Shown piece after piece: positions 25,408-34,203 of a stretch of 64,000 bases of DNA. Position numbers and translations under genes: made by a program. Under the pieces are notes generated by a model. The model had not been told where the DNA came from. It saw only the letters and a program-made list of their open reading frames with translations, and did not search any database. Origin of the DNA: Pseudanabaena sp. ABRG5-3 (GTDB lineage Bacteria > Cyanobacteriota > Cyanobacteriia > Pseudanabaenales > Pseudanabaenaceae); assembly GCF_003967015.1 (NCBI RefSeq), contig NZ_AP017560.1, positions 1,240,001-1,304,000 on the forward strand. The letters run 5' to 3'. Each line of letters begins with the position of its first letter. Position 1 is the first letter of the stretch.

Positions 25408-25995
25408 TTATTTATACCTTTCAGCCAAAGCCAACATTGCATCTAACTGAGAATCCATCAACAGACATTGCTCCAAATGCTCAATATCCAAATCAGGCAA
25501 ACATAAGCTATGGGAACTCTGCACATAATCCCCAGACCGCAAGCAAAAAATACTAATCTTCCCCTCTTCCCAAAACCAAACTTCAGGGACTTCTAGCAAC
25601 TGATATTTTCTGAGCTTGGCGACATTACCAATCGTCACCACCAACTCGATACACAAATCCGAAATCTCTTTCTCTGTATCAAAGTTATAGGACAAATCCG
25701 CTTGAAACTTGGTACGTCCTTGCAAAGACTGGGTATATGCACCAGTAGAAACAAACCGAATGCGCTTGAGCGTGAAATATGAAATTAACAATGCCCCAAG
25801 CAAAGTACAAATCATTTCATGCAGTCGCCCAATACCCACAATCTCTAAAACTCCCTCACAGTAAATTAGCCGCACACCATCAATATCTGCAAAAGCAGAT
25901 TCTAATGCTTGGAACTGCTCCCACGTTACGAACTGCCTAACAATATGTTCGTGATCGGACTTAGCTAAAGCTTGGATCATGGCTTGGAGACTCAC
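25408..25995 (-). CDS. Uma2 family protein, divergent
   Basis: This 195-residue Uma2-type protein differs from the one at 4494. It has VRLIYCEGVLEIVGIGRLHEM, then FQADLSYNF (Asp), CIELVVTIG (Glu) and AKLRKYQLLEVPEVWFWEEG with Lys, the PD-(D/E)xK pieces of the family. The usual Pro-Asp before the first acidic is Ala-Asp here. It is probably a nuclease-fold protein of unknown role. It is the terminal gene of the accessory block. Confidence 0.75.
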   Translation of the reverse strand: MSLQAMIQALAKSDHEHIVRQFVTWEQFQALESAFADIDGVRLIYCEGVLEIVGIGRLHEMICTLLGALLISYFTLKRIRFVSTGAYTQSLQGRTKFQADLSYNFDTEKEISDLCIELVVTIGNVAKLRKYQLLEVPEVWFWEEGKISIFCLRSGDYVQSSHSLCLPDLDIEHLEQCLLMDSQLDAMLALAERYK

Positions 25996-26295
25996 AGCTT
26001 AACATCACGATTTTAGCTTGAATTTTTAGATACTAATTATTCTAGCCGATCGCTCAATCTCAATGTAGATAAGTAGGTGGGCGCAATTAAATATAAAACC
26101 CTAAAAGCTGTGGCGCACGCTGCGCGTGCGCCACAGCTTTTGGTTCTATTTTTTAATTATGCCTAGCTACTTAGCTTTATCAAAAATTTATCTTAGAGTC
26201 ACTCGCTACTCATCTTTAACCTTCAGATTAGCTCTAGACTATAACAAAGCCATATTTCAGGCTATAGCGGCTTTCATTCAAGGAAGGAAAATCTA
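25996..26295. other. 300-bp intergenic region with a long hairpin
   Basis: This gap contains a partial copy of the dispersed repeat (about 26048-26065), the palindrome at 26103-26141, and an AGGAAGGAAA ribosome-binding stretch at 26281 before a GTG start. Nothing else is evident. Confidence 0.5.
26103..26141. terminator. 18-bp palindrome, GC-rich core
   Basis: AAAAGCTGTGGCGCACGC pairs perfectly with its complement around a TGC loop and is followed by T-rich sequence. No gene ends immediately upstream on the plus strand, so this may be a dispersed palindromic element rather than a true terminator. Confidence 0.6.
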
Positions 26296-26934
26296 GTGCA
26301 ATCAATAGAATCAAAGCAAGCGATCGCTCAAGACTGGTTAGTTAACAACGAAAGCCAATGTTTTCCTTTTGCATCTTTGCAGGAAGATTTGCTAGAAAAT
26401 CCCTTCCCCTATCGACTCTATCGATTTCTTACTGATGTAGAGAATATCATTTGGCAAGAATCAGATGATCGCTTGCGATTACAAAAAATCTGTCCATTAG
26501 TGCGGCGGTTGCTGAATGATTCGGAATGGATTTTGACTAGTTTTGCAATGCCAGATCGCGAAACGGGTTGGTCGGTGCAGATGATTTATGATGAACCAGA
26601 TTTTGCGCTAACGGTGCAGACCGTCGCTTGGTCGCCGCAGCGTATTTCGTCAATTCATAATCATGCAACTTGGGGAATCGTGGCGCTGATTGATGGCGAG
26701 GAGAAAAATACTTTTTGGCAGCGATCGCCTAGTGTGGAATTTCCTGATCGCCTTGTCAAAACGGGTGAACATACGCTCACGGCTGGTGATATTCTCTGTT
26801 TGATGCCTGAGGCAATTCATCAAATTGAAGCGATCGGCGATGAGCCCACGATCAGTTTTAATATCTACGGTATAACTGACTATAGCCGCAGGTTTGAGTT
26901 TGATATAGAGCAGCATACCGCTAAAAAATTTTAG
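26296..26934 (+). CDS. Cysteine dioxygenase-like cupin protein
   Basis: The 212-residue protein begins with GTG, supported by AGGAAGGAAA upstream. The cupin metal site appears as SSIHNHATWGIVALIDGEEKNTFW, and a second His is in MPEAIHQIEAIGD. This is the pattern of the type I cysteine dioxygenase family, which uses Fe2+ to oxidise thiols such as cysteine. The N-terminal 80 residues are helical. The specific substrate is uncertain; the Cys that forms the Cys-Tyr cofactor in mammalian enzymes is not evident. It is followed by a hairpin and a histidine-kinase gene. Confidence 0.78.
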   Translation: MQSIESKQAIAQDWLVNNESQCFPFASLQEDLLENPFPYRLYRFLTDVENIIWQESDDRLRLQKICPLVRRLLNDSEWILTSFAMPDRETGWSVQMIYDEPDFALTVQTVAWSPQRISSIHNHATWGIVALIDGEEKNTFWQRSPSVEFPDRLVKTGEHTLTAGDILCLMPEAIHQIEAIGDEPTISFNIYGITDYSRRFEFDIEQHTAKKF

Positions 26935-26936
26935 TA

Positions 26937-26973
26937 TTCGGTATGGGATGTGCGAAGCGTTACCCATGCCGAA
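26937..26973. terminator. Imperfect 17-bp hairpin with GCGAAGCG core
   Basis: TTCGGTATGGGATGTGC pairs with GCGTTACCCATGCCGAA around GAA with about four mismatches. It sits directly after the cupin gene's stop and just before the kinase start, so it could limit read-through. Confidence 0.5.
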
Positions 26974-26985
26974 CTTGTGAAATCA

Positions 26986-28425
26986 ATGTATAAATCAATT
27001 AGAACAGCGATCACGCATATATTTAGCAAGCGAGTTTCCCATACCTCCCTACAGTTTCGTTTGACCGTAGAATTGATTGCCCTTGCGGTAATTAGCTTAA
27101 CGGGGGTGGCTGTTTGGGCTGGTTGGAAAATGGAACAGACAGTGGTTAATGGTCACAAGCAAATGCTGGAATATGTAGCGATGCGTTTTCCCGATCAAGT
27201 GGAAATGTATATGGAAACAGGGGGGATTCAAGCAGGTATAGAACGCACATCTAATAAGGTTTCCACTTCAGAATTAGCGATTCTCGTTAAGGGGGGCAAT
27301 GGCGAAGTTATTGCCAAATCCACGAAAAATTATGACCTATCCTCAGATATACAACATATTGGTGATACCCAAGTGCCAACTACGCCACAGGTAATCCAAA
27401 TCGGCGATCGCTATGTGGTTATGTGTGGCAATCCTCTAACTGTCAATGGCAAAATAGTTGGTAAGGTTTATCTTTCTCAAGATATTACCAATGATCAATT
27501 ACAGCTAAATAATGGCATTTACGGATTAATCATCGTTAGTATTAGCGCAACGATGATCTTGATTGTGGCGATCGCCCTGCGGGTTCGCAAAGCCCTTTCG
27601 CCTTTGCAGGAAATGAGTCAGATGGCAAGTCTGATTTCCATTGATGATCTCAGTGCTGCCAAATTGGAACTAGCCAAGGCTCCCGATGAGATTTTGGGAT
27701 TAGCCCAGACTTTTAATGAAATGCTCCAGAGATTGTCGAGCGCTTGGGAGCAGCAGCGTCAATTTGTCGGCAATGTATCCCATGAGTTACGCACACCGCT
27801 AACCGTGATTGGCGGCTATTTGCAAAGCTTGCTGCGCCGAGGCGACAATTTGAGTGTCTATCAAAAACAAGCGATCGCAACCGCTAGCGCCGAAACTGAG
27901 CGCACGATCCAGATGCTCCAAGATTTGCTAGATCTGGCCCGTGCCGATAGTGGCAATTTGCATTTTCGGCAAGCTCCTGTTTTTTTAAATACTCTAGTTG
28001 CGGAAGTAGCGGCAATGAGTGCCAAAGTCAGCGATCGCTCAGTTACAGCCATAACCCAAAATCAAGATATTGTTGCTCTGGTAGACCAAGATCGGCTGCA
28101 ACAGGTTTTGATTAATTTAGTGGATAATGCCATTAAATATTCCTCTGATCCAGTGGAAATTAAATTGGAAACTAGAGAAGATCAAGCGATGATCCATGTG
28201 TGTGATCGCGGTATTGGTATTGCTCTTGTCCATCAACAGCGTGTATTTGAGCGTTTTTATCGCAGTGATGATCCTTCCACCCGTTCCCGTGATGGTACTG
28301 GTCTGGGCTTAGCGATCGCCAAAAGCCTAGTAGAAGGGATGAATGGTAAAATCAGTCTTCTATCCAAACCAAATGAGGGTAGTATTTTTACAATCAGTTT
28401 ACCGCTATGGAATCCGCAACGATGA
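26986..28425 (+). CDS. Membrane sensor histidine kinase
   Basis: From ATG 26986 the protein is 479 residues. A first helix (about 20-45, LTVELIALAVISLTGVAVWAG) and a second (about 170-195, GLIIVSISATMILIVAIAL) bracket an external sensor domain of some 120 residues. A HAMP domain follows (LRVRKALSPLQEM). Then comes the HisKA dimerisation helix with the phosphorylated His266 in FVGNVSHELRTPL and the ATPase domain: LINLVDNAIKYS (N box), CDRGIGI (G1), DGTGLGLAIA (G2). The ligand is unknown. It overlaps the response regulator by ATGA, so the two are coupled. A GTG at 26950 is possible but lies inside the hairpin. Confidence 0.93.
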   Translation: MYKSIRTAITHIFSKRVSHTSLQFRLTVELIALAVISLTGVAVWAGWKMEQTVVNGHKQMLEYVAMRFPDQVEMYMETGGIQAGIERTSNKVSTSELAILVKGGNGEVIAKSTKNYDLSSDIQHIGDTQVPTTPQVIQIGDRYVVMCGNPLTVNGKIVGKVYLSQDITNDQLQLNNGIYGLIIVSISATMILIVAIALRVRKALSPLQEMSQMASLISIDDLSAAKLELAKAPDEILGLAQTFNEMLQRLSSAWEQQRQFVGNVSHELRTPLTVIGGYLQSLLRRGDNLSVYQKQAIATASAETERTIQMLQDLLDLARADSGNLHFRQAPVFLNTLVAEVAAMSAKVSDRSVTAITQNQDIVALVDQDRLQQVLINLVDNAIKYSSDPVEIKLETREDQAMIHVCDRGIGIALVHQQRVFERFYRSDDPSTRSRDGTGLGLAIAKSLVEGMNGKISLLSKPNEGSIFTISLPLWNPQR

Positions 28426-29102
28426 ATAATCGCATTCTGCTGATTGAAGATGATCCCAAGTTATCGAAATTTATCGAAATGGAACTTGGTTTAGAAGGTT
28501 ATCAAATAACTGTGGCGATGACTGGCTTAGATGGTTTGCAATTAGCCCGTGATACGCAACCCGATCTGGTGATTTTAGATTGGATGTTGCCTGAAATATC
28601 AGGATTAGATATCTGCACAAGATTACGCAAAACGGGTGTACAAGTGCCGATCATTATGCTGACCGCTAAAGATGAAATTCGCGATCGCGTTACAGGTTTA
28701 AATGCAGGAGCCGATGACTATCTCACTAAGCCCTTTAGTATTGAAGAATTGCTGGCGAGAATCAAGGCAAGAATGCGGCGCATGTATCCCGAAGCGATCG
28801 ACAATTTGCAATTTGAAGATATTACCCTAAAACATACTTCTCGCGAAGTCCATCGGGCAGGGCAGAGAGTCGATCTCACTGCTAAAGAATTTGACCTACT
28901 AGAATTTATGCTACGCCATCCTCAACAAGTTCTCACCCGCGATCAGATTCTCGAATCAGTATGGGGCTATGACTTCATGGGCGAGTCAAATATTATTGAG
29001 GTGTACATTCGAGCTTTACGCATCAAATTGGAAGTACATAATTCTAAACGGCTATTACATACGGTGCGCGGCGTGGGCTATGTTTTGCGCGGTCAAGCAT
29101 AG
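28422..29102 (+). CDS. OmpR/PhoB-family response regulator
   Basis: This 226-residue regulator has a receiver domain with the acidic pocket ED at 9-10, phosphorylation site Asp53 (LVILDWMLPE), then MLTAKDE and YLTKPFS. The C-terminal winged helix (residues 125-225) contains LTAKEFDLLEFMLRHPQQVLTRDQ and VRGVGYVLRG. It should bind DNA when phosphorylated by the coupled kinase. The ATG at 28422 is used because of the ATGA overlap; an ATG 15 bases upstream is less likely. Targets are unknown, but the convergent CcdA-thioredoxin genes lie next door. Confidence 0.95.
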   Translation: MNNRILLIEDDPKLSKFIEMELGLEGYQITVAMTGLDGLQLARDTQPDLVILDWMLPEISGLDICTRLRKTGVQVPIIMLTAKDEIRDRVTGLNAGADDYLTKPFSIEELLARIKARMRRMYPEAIDNLQFEDITLKHTSREVHRAGQRVDLTAKEFDLLEFMLRHPQQVLTRDQILESVWGYDFMGESNIIEVYIRALRIKLEVHNSKRLLHTVRGVGYVLRGQA

Positions 29103-29108
29103 GATAAT

Positions 29109-29159
29109 CAAGAGGAATCTTAAAAGTGTTGCAGAGCAACACTTTTAAGATTCCTCTTG
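29109..29159. terminator. 24-bp perfect palindromic terminator
   Basis: CAAGAGGAATCTTAAAAGTGTTGC pairs perfectly over 24 bp around loop AGA, and the downstream GGTTCTTTT is T-rich. It separates the convergent regulator and CcdA-type genes and can work in both directions. Confidence 0.85.
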
Positions 29160-29178
29160 GGGTTCTTTTCAATAGAAC

Positions 29179-30054
29179 TTAGCCGCCAATAAACCACTTT
29201 ACACCTATAAATAGATAGTAAATTCCTGCCAAAATCAGCGCGACGCTGCCAAATTTAGTAATCCCCTCCGAATAATTCATTAGAAGCCGAGCTTGTTTGG
29301 CAAAACCAGTCAGCAAACTAGATAAAAAGATCACAATCGTATAGCCCAAAGCATAGCTGACCATCGTTAGCACCGATAGAATTTGCGAACCACTTGCCGC
29401 CGAAGCCGCAAGCACGGCAAACAAGACAGGACTTGCACAGGGGGAACTAACCAAAGCGTAGGTTAAACCAACTCCAAAAGGACCAAAATTAGTTCCACCA
29501 ACATTAATTTGCGGTAATGGAATCCTAATCAATCCCAGCAAACCAAGCCCCATAATCAGAATAATCGTTCCCACTACCACATTAATATGACCGCGATATT
29601 CCACAATCACAAAGCCAGCGAAGGAAGAAACTAATCCAAATAGACTGAGGATAATTACATTACCAAGCACAAACATTCCTGCTTTGACAAAGGCATCTTT
29701 GCGAGAAGTGATATTGCGAGTACCGATATAGCTCAAGTTGATGGGGAGCATCGCTAAAATGCAAGGAGAAACACTGGCGATCAAGCCACCTGTAAAGGCG
29801 AGGGGCATGAGAACCAATGGGTTAGCGGTATCCTGTTGAGCGAACCATTCTTGATAGCGATTTTCAACGATAGATATGGCATATTCCAGTCCTTTAGATA
29901 CTGGTTCAATAATGAATAGAGCGAGTAAAAAACCTAGAAGTGCTAATCCTCCAAAAACAAACCATTTTTTAGGAATTTTAGGGCTGTTTTTTTTGCTTGT
30001 AGTTTGCATAACTAGATCTTCAGTATTGCGATTGCTATTTTGAAGGGGTTTCAT
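29179..30054 (-). CDS. CcdA/DsbD-type thiol-disulfide transporter
   Basis: This is a 291-residue membrane protein with six or seven predicted helices. Two conserved cysteines lie in matching positions of the two halves: SVSPCILAMLP and LVSSPCASPVLF, the redox pair that carries electrons across the membrane in the CcdA/DsbD family. The N-terminal 30 residues are polar and may include a spurious extension; Met at 30009 (MQTTSKK) is an alternative start. It is followed on the same strand by two exported thioredoxin-like proteins, which are its likely electron acceptors. Cytochrome maturation or envelope disulfide reduction is the inferred task. Confidence 0.9.
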   Translation of the reverse strand: MKPLQNSNRNTEDLVMQTTSKKNSPKIPKKWFVFGGLALLGFLLALFIIEPVSKGLEYAISIVENRYQEWFAQQDTANPLVLMPLAFTGGLIASVSPCILAMLPINLSYIGTRNITSRKDAFVKAGMFVLGNVIILSLFGLVSSFAGFVIVEYRGHINVVVGTIILIMGLGLLGLIRIPLPQINVGGTNFGPFGVGLTYALVSSPCASPVLFAVLAASAASGSQILSVLTMVSYALGYTIVIFLSSLLTGFAKQARLLMNYSEGITKFGSVALILAGIYYLFIGVKWFIGG

Positions 30055-30080
30055 AAAGGGGTCTTGAGATGAGGGATGAA

Positions 30081-30115
30081 AAACATTCCATTTGTCTAGG
30101 ACAAATGGAATGTTT
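30081..30115. terminator. 16-bp perfect hairpin between thioredoxin-like and CcdA-type genes
   Basis: AAACATTCCATTTGTC pairs perfectly around a TAG loop between the two co-directional genes. It may terminate or attenuate rather than fully separate them. Confidence 0.6.
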
Positions 30116-30120
30116 AGAAA

Positions 30121-30681
30121 TTATTTAGTCAGCGCAGCATCCAAAACTTTGGTATAGGCGATTTTATCGGTATTATTGCGATGTTGAGCGAGAATTTTGC
30201 CAGTGGCAGGATCGACAATGGTGAGGGAACCAGTTTGAGTTTTATTCTCCGCCAAAAATTTGCTCAGTCCTAGCTCTTGCGCCTTTGCTTCGGCGGCGGC
30301 TGTAGTGGATTTGTCCGATACATCTAGCACCACAAATTCAACCTTGCCCTCATATTCTTTCTTCAGTTCAGAGACGGTTGGGGCAATATTTTGGCATTTT
30401 GAACACCAACTCGCATAGACATCAATCACGACGGGCTTACCTTGCAGCTTTTGCGCTAAAGGTGCGCCAATAGAAGCGGCAGAGGCAGATTTAGCGGCAC
30501 AAGGATCGGCTTTTTTAGCGGCACAAGGATCGGCTTTTTTAGCGGCACAAGGATCGGGCTTAGTTGCGGTAGTGGTGGTGCTGGCAGTATTTTTGGGCGC
30601 TTCAGGCGTAGCGCAACCAATAAACACGCCTGTACTCAAGAGCGCGATCGCTGCTAATGAAGCCAGATACTTAATTTTCAT
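30121..30681 (-). CDS. Thioredoxin-like lipoprotein with DPCAAK repeats
   Basis: The 186-residue protein has a lipoprotein-type signal (LASLAAIALLSTGVFIGC, acylated Cys at 23). A low-complexity linker follows, with three near-perfect copies of DPCAAKKA at 43-65, giving three evenly spaced Cys. Residues 75-185 are a thioredoxin fold with active site WCSKC (Cys93, Cys96), then VEFVVLDVSD and GSLTIVDPATGKIL. The role is inferred to be a membrane-tethered thiol oxidoreductase served by the CcdA-type protein downstream. The extra Cys repeats could bind metal or be additional redox sites. It is a paralogue of the next gene. Confidence 0.82.
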   Translation of the reverse strand: MKIKYLASLAAIALLSTGVFIGCATPEAPKNTASTTTTATKPDPCAAKKADPCAAKKADPCAAKSASAASIGAPLAQKLQGKPVVIDVYASWCSKCQNIAPTVSELKKEYEGKVEFVVLDVSDKSTTAAAEAKAQELGLSKFLAENKTQTGSLTIVDPATGKILAQHRNNTDKIAYTKVLDAALTK

Positions 30682-30747
30682 GTAGTTCTTTCCTGTTTAG
30701 AATATCGTTAGGTAAAAGTAAATGGATTGAGAGTAAGCGAAAACGCC

Positions 30748-31242
30748 TTATCTTTTAGCTAAGGCTGCATCTAAGACCTTGGTATAGGTAGCTTTATTGG
30801 CATTGTTGCGATGTTGTGACAAGATTTTGCCCGTGGATGGATCGACAATAGTTAACGAACCTGTTTGCGTCTTATTGGCAGCAAAGAAACTACCAAGTCC
30901 TAGCTCCTTGGCGATCGCCTCTGATTGAGCCGTGGTTGCTCTATCAGATACATCTAGCACCACGAAATTAACCTTGCCCGCATATTGTTGTTTTAATTGG
31001 GAAATAGTTGGCGCAATATTTTTGCAAGCAGAACACCAACTAGCATAAATATCAACCACAACGGGCTTGCCTTGTAACTTCTTAGCAAGAGCGCCGCCGA
31101 CAGAATTTGATTGGGCATGGGCGGATTCACCTGCGATCGCCTCAGACAGAGATTGTTGAGATTCTGGCTTTACTAGAGCGATCGCTGTGCCAACGGTTAA
31201 CAAGACTATCGCCGCCAAAGTTGGCAAATACTTAACTTTCAT
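30748..31242 (-). CDS. Exported thioredoxin-like protein
   Basis: The 164-residue paralogue of the preceding protein lacks the Cys repeats and the lipobox. It has an N-terminal signal or anchor (MKVKYLPTLAAIVLLTVGTAIALV) and active site WCSAC (Cys70, Cys73). The rest aligns closely: GKPVVVDIYASWC, FVVLDVSDR, KTQTGSLTIVDPSTGKILSQHRNN. It is expected to act in the periplasm or lumen with the CcdA-type transporter. The pair probably arose by tandem duplication, with the repeat linker gained or lost in one copy. Confidence 0.85.
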   Translation of the reverse strand: MKVKYLPTLAAIVLLTVGTAIALVKPESQQSLSEAIAGESAHAQSNSVGGALAKKLQGKPVVVDIYASWCSACKNIAPTISQLKQQYAGKVNFVVLDVSDRATTAQSEAIAKELGLGSFFAANKTQTGSLTIVDPSTGKILSQHRNNANKATYTKVLDAALAKR

Positions 31243-31458
31243 GGAAATTGCTCAGATGAAATATGGGACTGGATTAAAGACTGAATTTATTAAAGTTGTC
31301 AAAAATGAGTGTCAGATGAGGAGTAGATGGATATTACATAAAGCTTGCAGACAATTACAGCACTTTGCGCTGTATCGTAATTTTCGGCAATCGCGATCAA
31401 TGTCACGGTGGTAACGGTAAATTAGTAGTTAGAACCAACAGCAAAAGCAAAACTAGAT

Positions 31459-32883
31459 ATGTTTGATGAAATCGCCGATAAATTTGAGGCGGCTTGGAAA
31501 AAGTTACGCGGACAGGACAAAATCTCGGACTCTAATATACAGGGCGCGATTCGTGAAGTACGCAGGGCGCTATTAGAGGCAGATGTCAACTTACAGGTTG
31601 TCAAAGAATTTGTCGAAGAAATCTCCAAACAGGCTCAAGGGGCTGATGTGATCGCAGGTGTGCGCCCCGATCAGCAATTTATCAAGATCGTCTATGACGA
31701 ATTGGTAAAGACAATGGGCGAGGCAAATGTGCCACTTGCCGAAGCCGCTAATGCGCCTACGGTAATCTTGATGGCAGGTTTGCAGGGTACGGGTAAAACA
31801 ACTGCAACAGCAAAATTAGCTTTACATTTACGCAAACTAGAGCGCACGGCTTTACTGGTGGCGACTGACGTATATCGTCCTGCGGCGATCGATCAGTTGC
31901 TCACCCTTGGTAAGCAAATTAATGTGCCAGTCTTTGAAATGGGTGCTGATGCCGACCCTGTAGAGATTGCTAAGCAAGGTTTAGCCAAGGCGAAGGAACT
32001 AGGCGTGAATACCGTGATCGTCGATACGGCTGGACGCTTGCAGATTGATCGCGACATGATGGATGAACTCAAGCGCGTCAAGGATGCGATCAAACCCGAT
32101 GAAGTGCTACTCGTTGTCGATGCGATGACAGGACAAGAGGCGGCGACCTTGACCCGCACTTTCCATGATGAGATCGGCGTTACAGGCGCAATTCTCACCA
32201 AAATGGATGGCGATACTCGCGGTGGCGCAGCACTATCGGTGCGACAGATTTCGGGACAGCCGATTAAATTCATCGGTGTGGGCGAAAAGGTGGAAGCACT
32301 GCAACCCTTCTATCCTGAGCGCATGGCTTCGCGAATTTTGGGCATGGGCGATGTGCTGACGTTGGTGGAGAAGGCGCAGGAAGAAATTGACATTACCGAT
32401 GCTGCGAAACTTCAAGAAAAGATTCTGAGCGCTAAGTTCGACTTTGACGACTTCCTGAAGAACACCCGCATGATGAAAAACATGGGTTCCTTTGGCGGAA
32501 TGTTGAAGATGCTGCCCGGAATGAAAATCAATGACGCGCAAATTCAAGAAGCAGAAAAGCAACTCAAGCGTTGTGAGTCAATGATTGCGTCAATGACGAA
32601 GCAGGAGCGCAAAGATCCTGATCTTATTGCCAAGAGTCCTAGCCGTAAACAACGGATTGCCAATGGTTCGGGGTACAAGCTTCAGGATGTGACGAAGCTG
32701 GTTGCGGATTTCCAGAAGATGAGAGCTTTGATGCAGCAAATGGGACAGGGCAAGATGCCCAACTTCCCAGGTATGCCAAATATGGGCGGCGGCTTCCCAG
32801 GTATGGGAGGAAATCAAGCACCATCAGGTAATCCTGCCTATGGCAAGAAGAAGAAAAAGAAAAAGGGATTTGGCGAATTGTAA
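31459..32883 (+). CDS. ffh: Signal recognition particle protein Ffh
   Basis: The 474-residue GTPase has the N domain, a G domain with GLQGTGKTTATAKLA (P-loop), DVYRPAAIDQL, DTAGRLQID and TKMDGDTRGGAALS, and the Met-rich M domain (MKNMGSFGGMLKMLPGMK, then MRALMQQMGQGKMPN). Gly/Met-rich and Lys-rich tails (KKKKKKKGFGEL) follow. It binds signal peptides together with 4.5S RNA and docks to FtsY. No ffs gene is visible in the window. It appears to be transcribed alone, with no terminator visible before the DUF29 gene. Confidence 0.97.
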   Translation: MFDEIADKFEAAWKKLRGQDKISDSNIQGAIREVRRALLEADVNLQVVKEFVEEISKQAQGADVIAGVRPDQQFIKIVYDELVKTMGEANVPLAEAANAPTVILMAGLQGTGKTTATAKLALHLRKLERTALLVATDVYRPAAIDQLLTLGKQINVPVFEMGADADPVEIAKQGLAKAKELGVNTVIVDTAGRLQIDRDMMDELKRVKDAIKPDEVLLVVDAMTGQEAATLTRTFHDEIGVTGAILTKMDGDTRGGAALSVRQISGQPIKFIGVGEKVEALQPFYPERMASRILGMGDVLTLVEKAQEEIDITDAAKLQEKILSAKFDFDDFLKNTRMMKNMGSFGGMLKMLPGMKINDAQIQEAEKQLKRCESMIASMTKQERKDPDLIAKSPSRKQRIANGSGYKLQDVTKLVADFQKMRALMQQMGQGKMPNFPGMPNMGGGFPGMGGNQAPSGNPAYGKKKKKKKGFGEL

Positions 32884-32968
32884 GGCTGATTTCTCAAGGT
32901 GATGTAGAGGCAATTCATGAATTACCTCTACATTCCTAAAGATACAATCTTGAATAAAGGAGAAGTAA

Positions 32969-33433
32969 ATGACACAATCAATTGCTACACCATCAGCAGA
33001 GCGAGTCAGTTTGTATGATCGCGATCTCGATTTATGGTTAGAGATAGCGATCGCGCAGTTGAAAGCTGGCGATTTCAATAATCTTGATGTTGAGAACTTA
33101 ATCGAGGAGTTAGAAGGTTTGTCGGGCAGTCATAAACGTGAAGTCGAGACCAGACTCAAAAGGTTAATCGAACATATTCTAAAACGCTGCTATGTCGATA
33201 TGCCTGACTGTTTTAGAGGATGGGAAGTCACGATCATTAACCAACGCGATGAACTTAAAAAACTTCTAAAGCAATCTCCCAGCCTCAAACGACACTTCAT
33301 GCATTCCTTTGATGATTCGTTTGCTACTGCTCTAGAGATAGTAAGAGTTGAATATGATACAGATTTTCCTGATACATGGCAGTTTAGCTGTGATCTTGAC
33401 ATGGTGCTGAGTGCTAAGTTTTGGGAATCTTAA
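32969..33433 (+). CDS. DUF29 family protein (second copy)
   Basis: A 154-residue paralogue of the protein at 23054: SLYDRDLDLWLEIAIAQLKA, DVENLIEELEGLSGS, LIEHILKRCYVD, GWEVTIINQRD, and a tail ending DTDFPDTWQFSCDLD. An AAAGGAG ribosome-binding site lies just before the ATG. The function of DUF29 is unknown. Having two complete but diverged copies is normal for these genomes. Confidence 0.88.
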   Translation: MTQSIATPSAERVSLYDRDLDLWLEIAIAQLKAGDFNNLDVENLIEELEGLSGSHKREVETRLKRLIEHILKRCYVDMPDCFRGWEVTIINQRDELKKLLKQSPSLKRHFMHSFDDSFATALEIVRVEYDTDFPDTWQFSCDLDMVLSAKFWES

Positions 33434-33634
33434 ACAACCTAAATCGCCAAACTAAATCGCCAAATAAGTGCAAGTGAATACAGTATTAACAGTCTTAAAA
33501 TTAGCAAGTCTCGAACAAGCCATCCAAAGTAGCCGCCAAGAAAATTAAAGCACCATCACTGGGTGGCTAATCGATTAATTTCGAGATTGAAATTTAATTC
33601 AAAATTATTAATTGAGTAGGTTGAATCAATTGCT

Positions 33635-33907
33635 ATGGGTAAAATGAAAGATGATCGGGAGTCAGCACCTGCTTTATATGCGCTCCTAGATTTGAGAGAG
33701 AAACTAAAAGAGTTACAAGAACTTAGTCCCGAAGTTGAGTTAAATCTAAAAAAGACTTTTCAGCTTCTTGTTACAAAGCCTAACAGCTACAACAGATATC
33801 CTGAAATTATCAGGGCAGGTGTAGAATCTCCAACTTGGAGGGAATATAGTGAGCATCCTTACCCTCGTGAGTATGGCACTGGTCGGCTAATGTGGGATGG
33901 GTTCTGA
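33635..33907 (+). CDS. Hypothetical small protein
   Basis: A 90-residue protein that I do not recognise. The first half is helical and charged (LYALLDLREKLKELQELSPEVELNLKKTF), the second half basic and aromatic, ending EYGTGRLMWDGF. No ribosome-binding site is obvious. Codon use is like neighbouring genes and the frame is closed, so it is probably real, but it has no functional clue from context (between DUF29 and an asparaginase-like gene). Confidence 0.45.
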   Translation: MGKMKDDRESAPALYALLDLREKLKELQELSPEVELNLKKTFQLLVTKPNSYNRYPEIIRAGVESPTWREYSEHPYPREYGTGRLMWDGF

Positions 33908-34163
33908 AACGTCCATTTCATGCCGACAAAAAAGACGCAAATACGTCGATCCCGATTTAGCTGACCAGTGCCCGTGAGTATATTTGTTTATGGTGTAAAG
34001 AAAAGTGGACTATAAGAAATAGTGACATTAAGCATCAATCGAATTGTCCAAATTCTTGCAATGTCAATACGATCTGAAATTTAGATCTAATGCTACATAA
34101 AAAGATTTAGCTACGCTCAAGTTTATTGAGGCTATAGGCAATCAATAATTTAAATTCTAAGAG

Positions 34164-34198
34164 ACCAATCACCAATCACCAATTACCAATTACCAAAT
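34164..34198 (+). repeat. Short tandem heptamer repeat (five copies) before iaaA-like gene
   Basis: Five head-to-tail copies of ACCAATC/ACCAATT (the last ACCAAAT) end six bases before the ATG of the isoaspartyl peptidase gene. Such short tandemly repeated heptamers are typical of cyanobacterial intergenic DNA. The preceding 250 bases contain no gene. Confidence 0.85.
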
Positions 34199-34203
34199 AA
34201 AAA

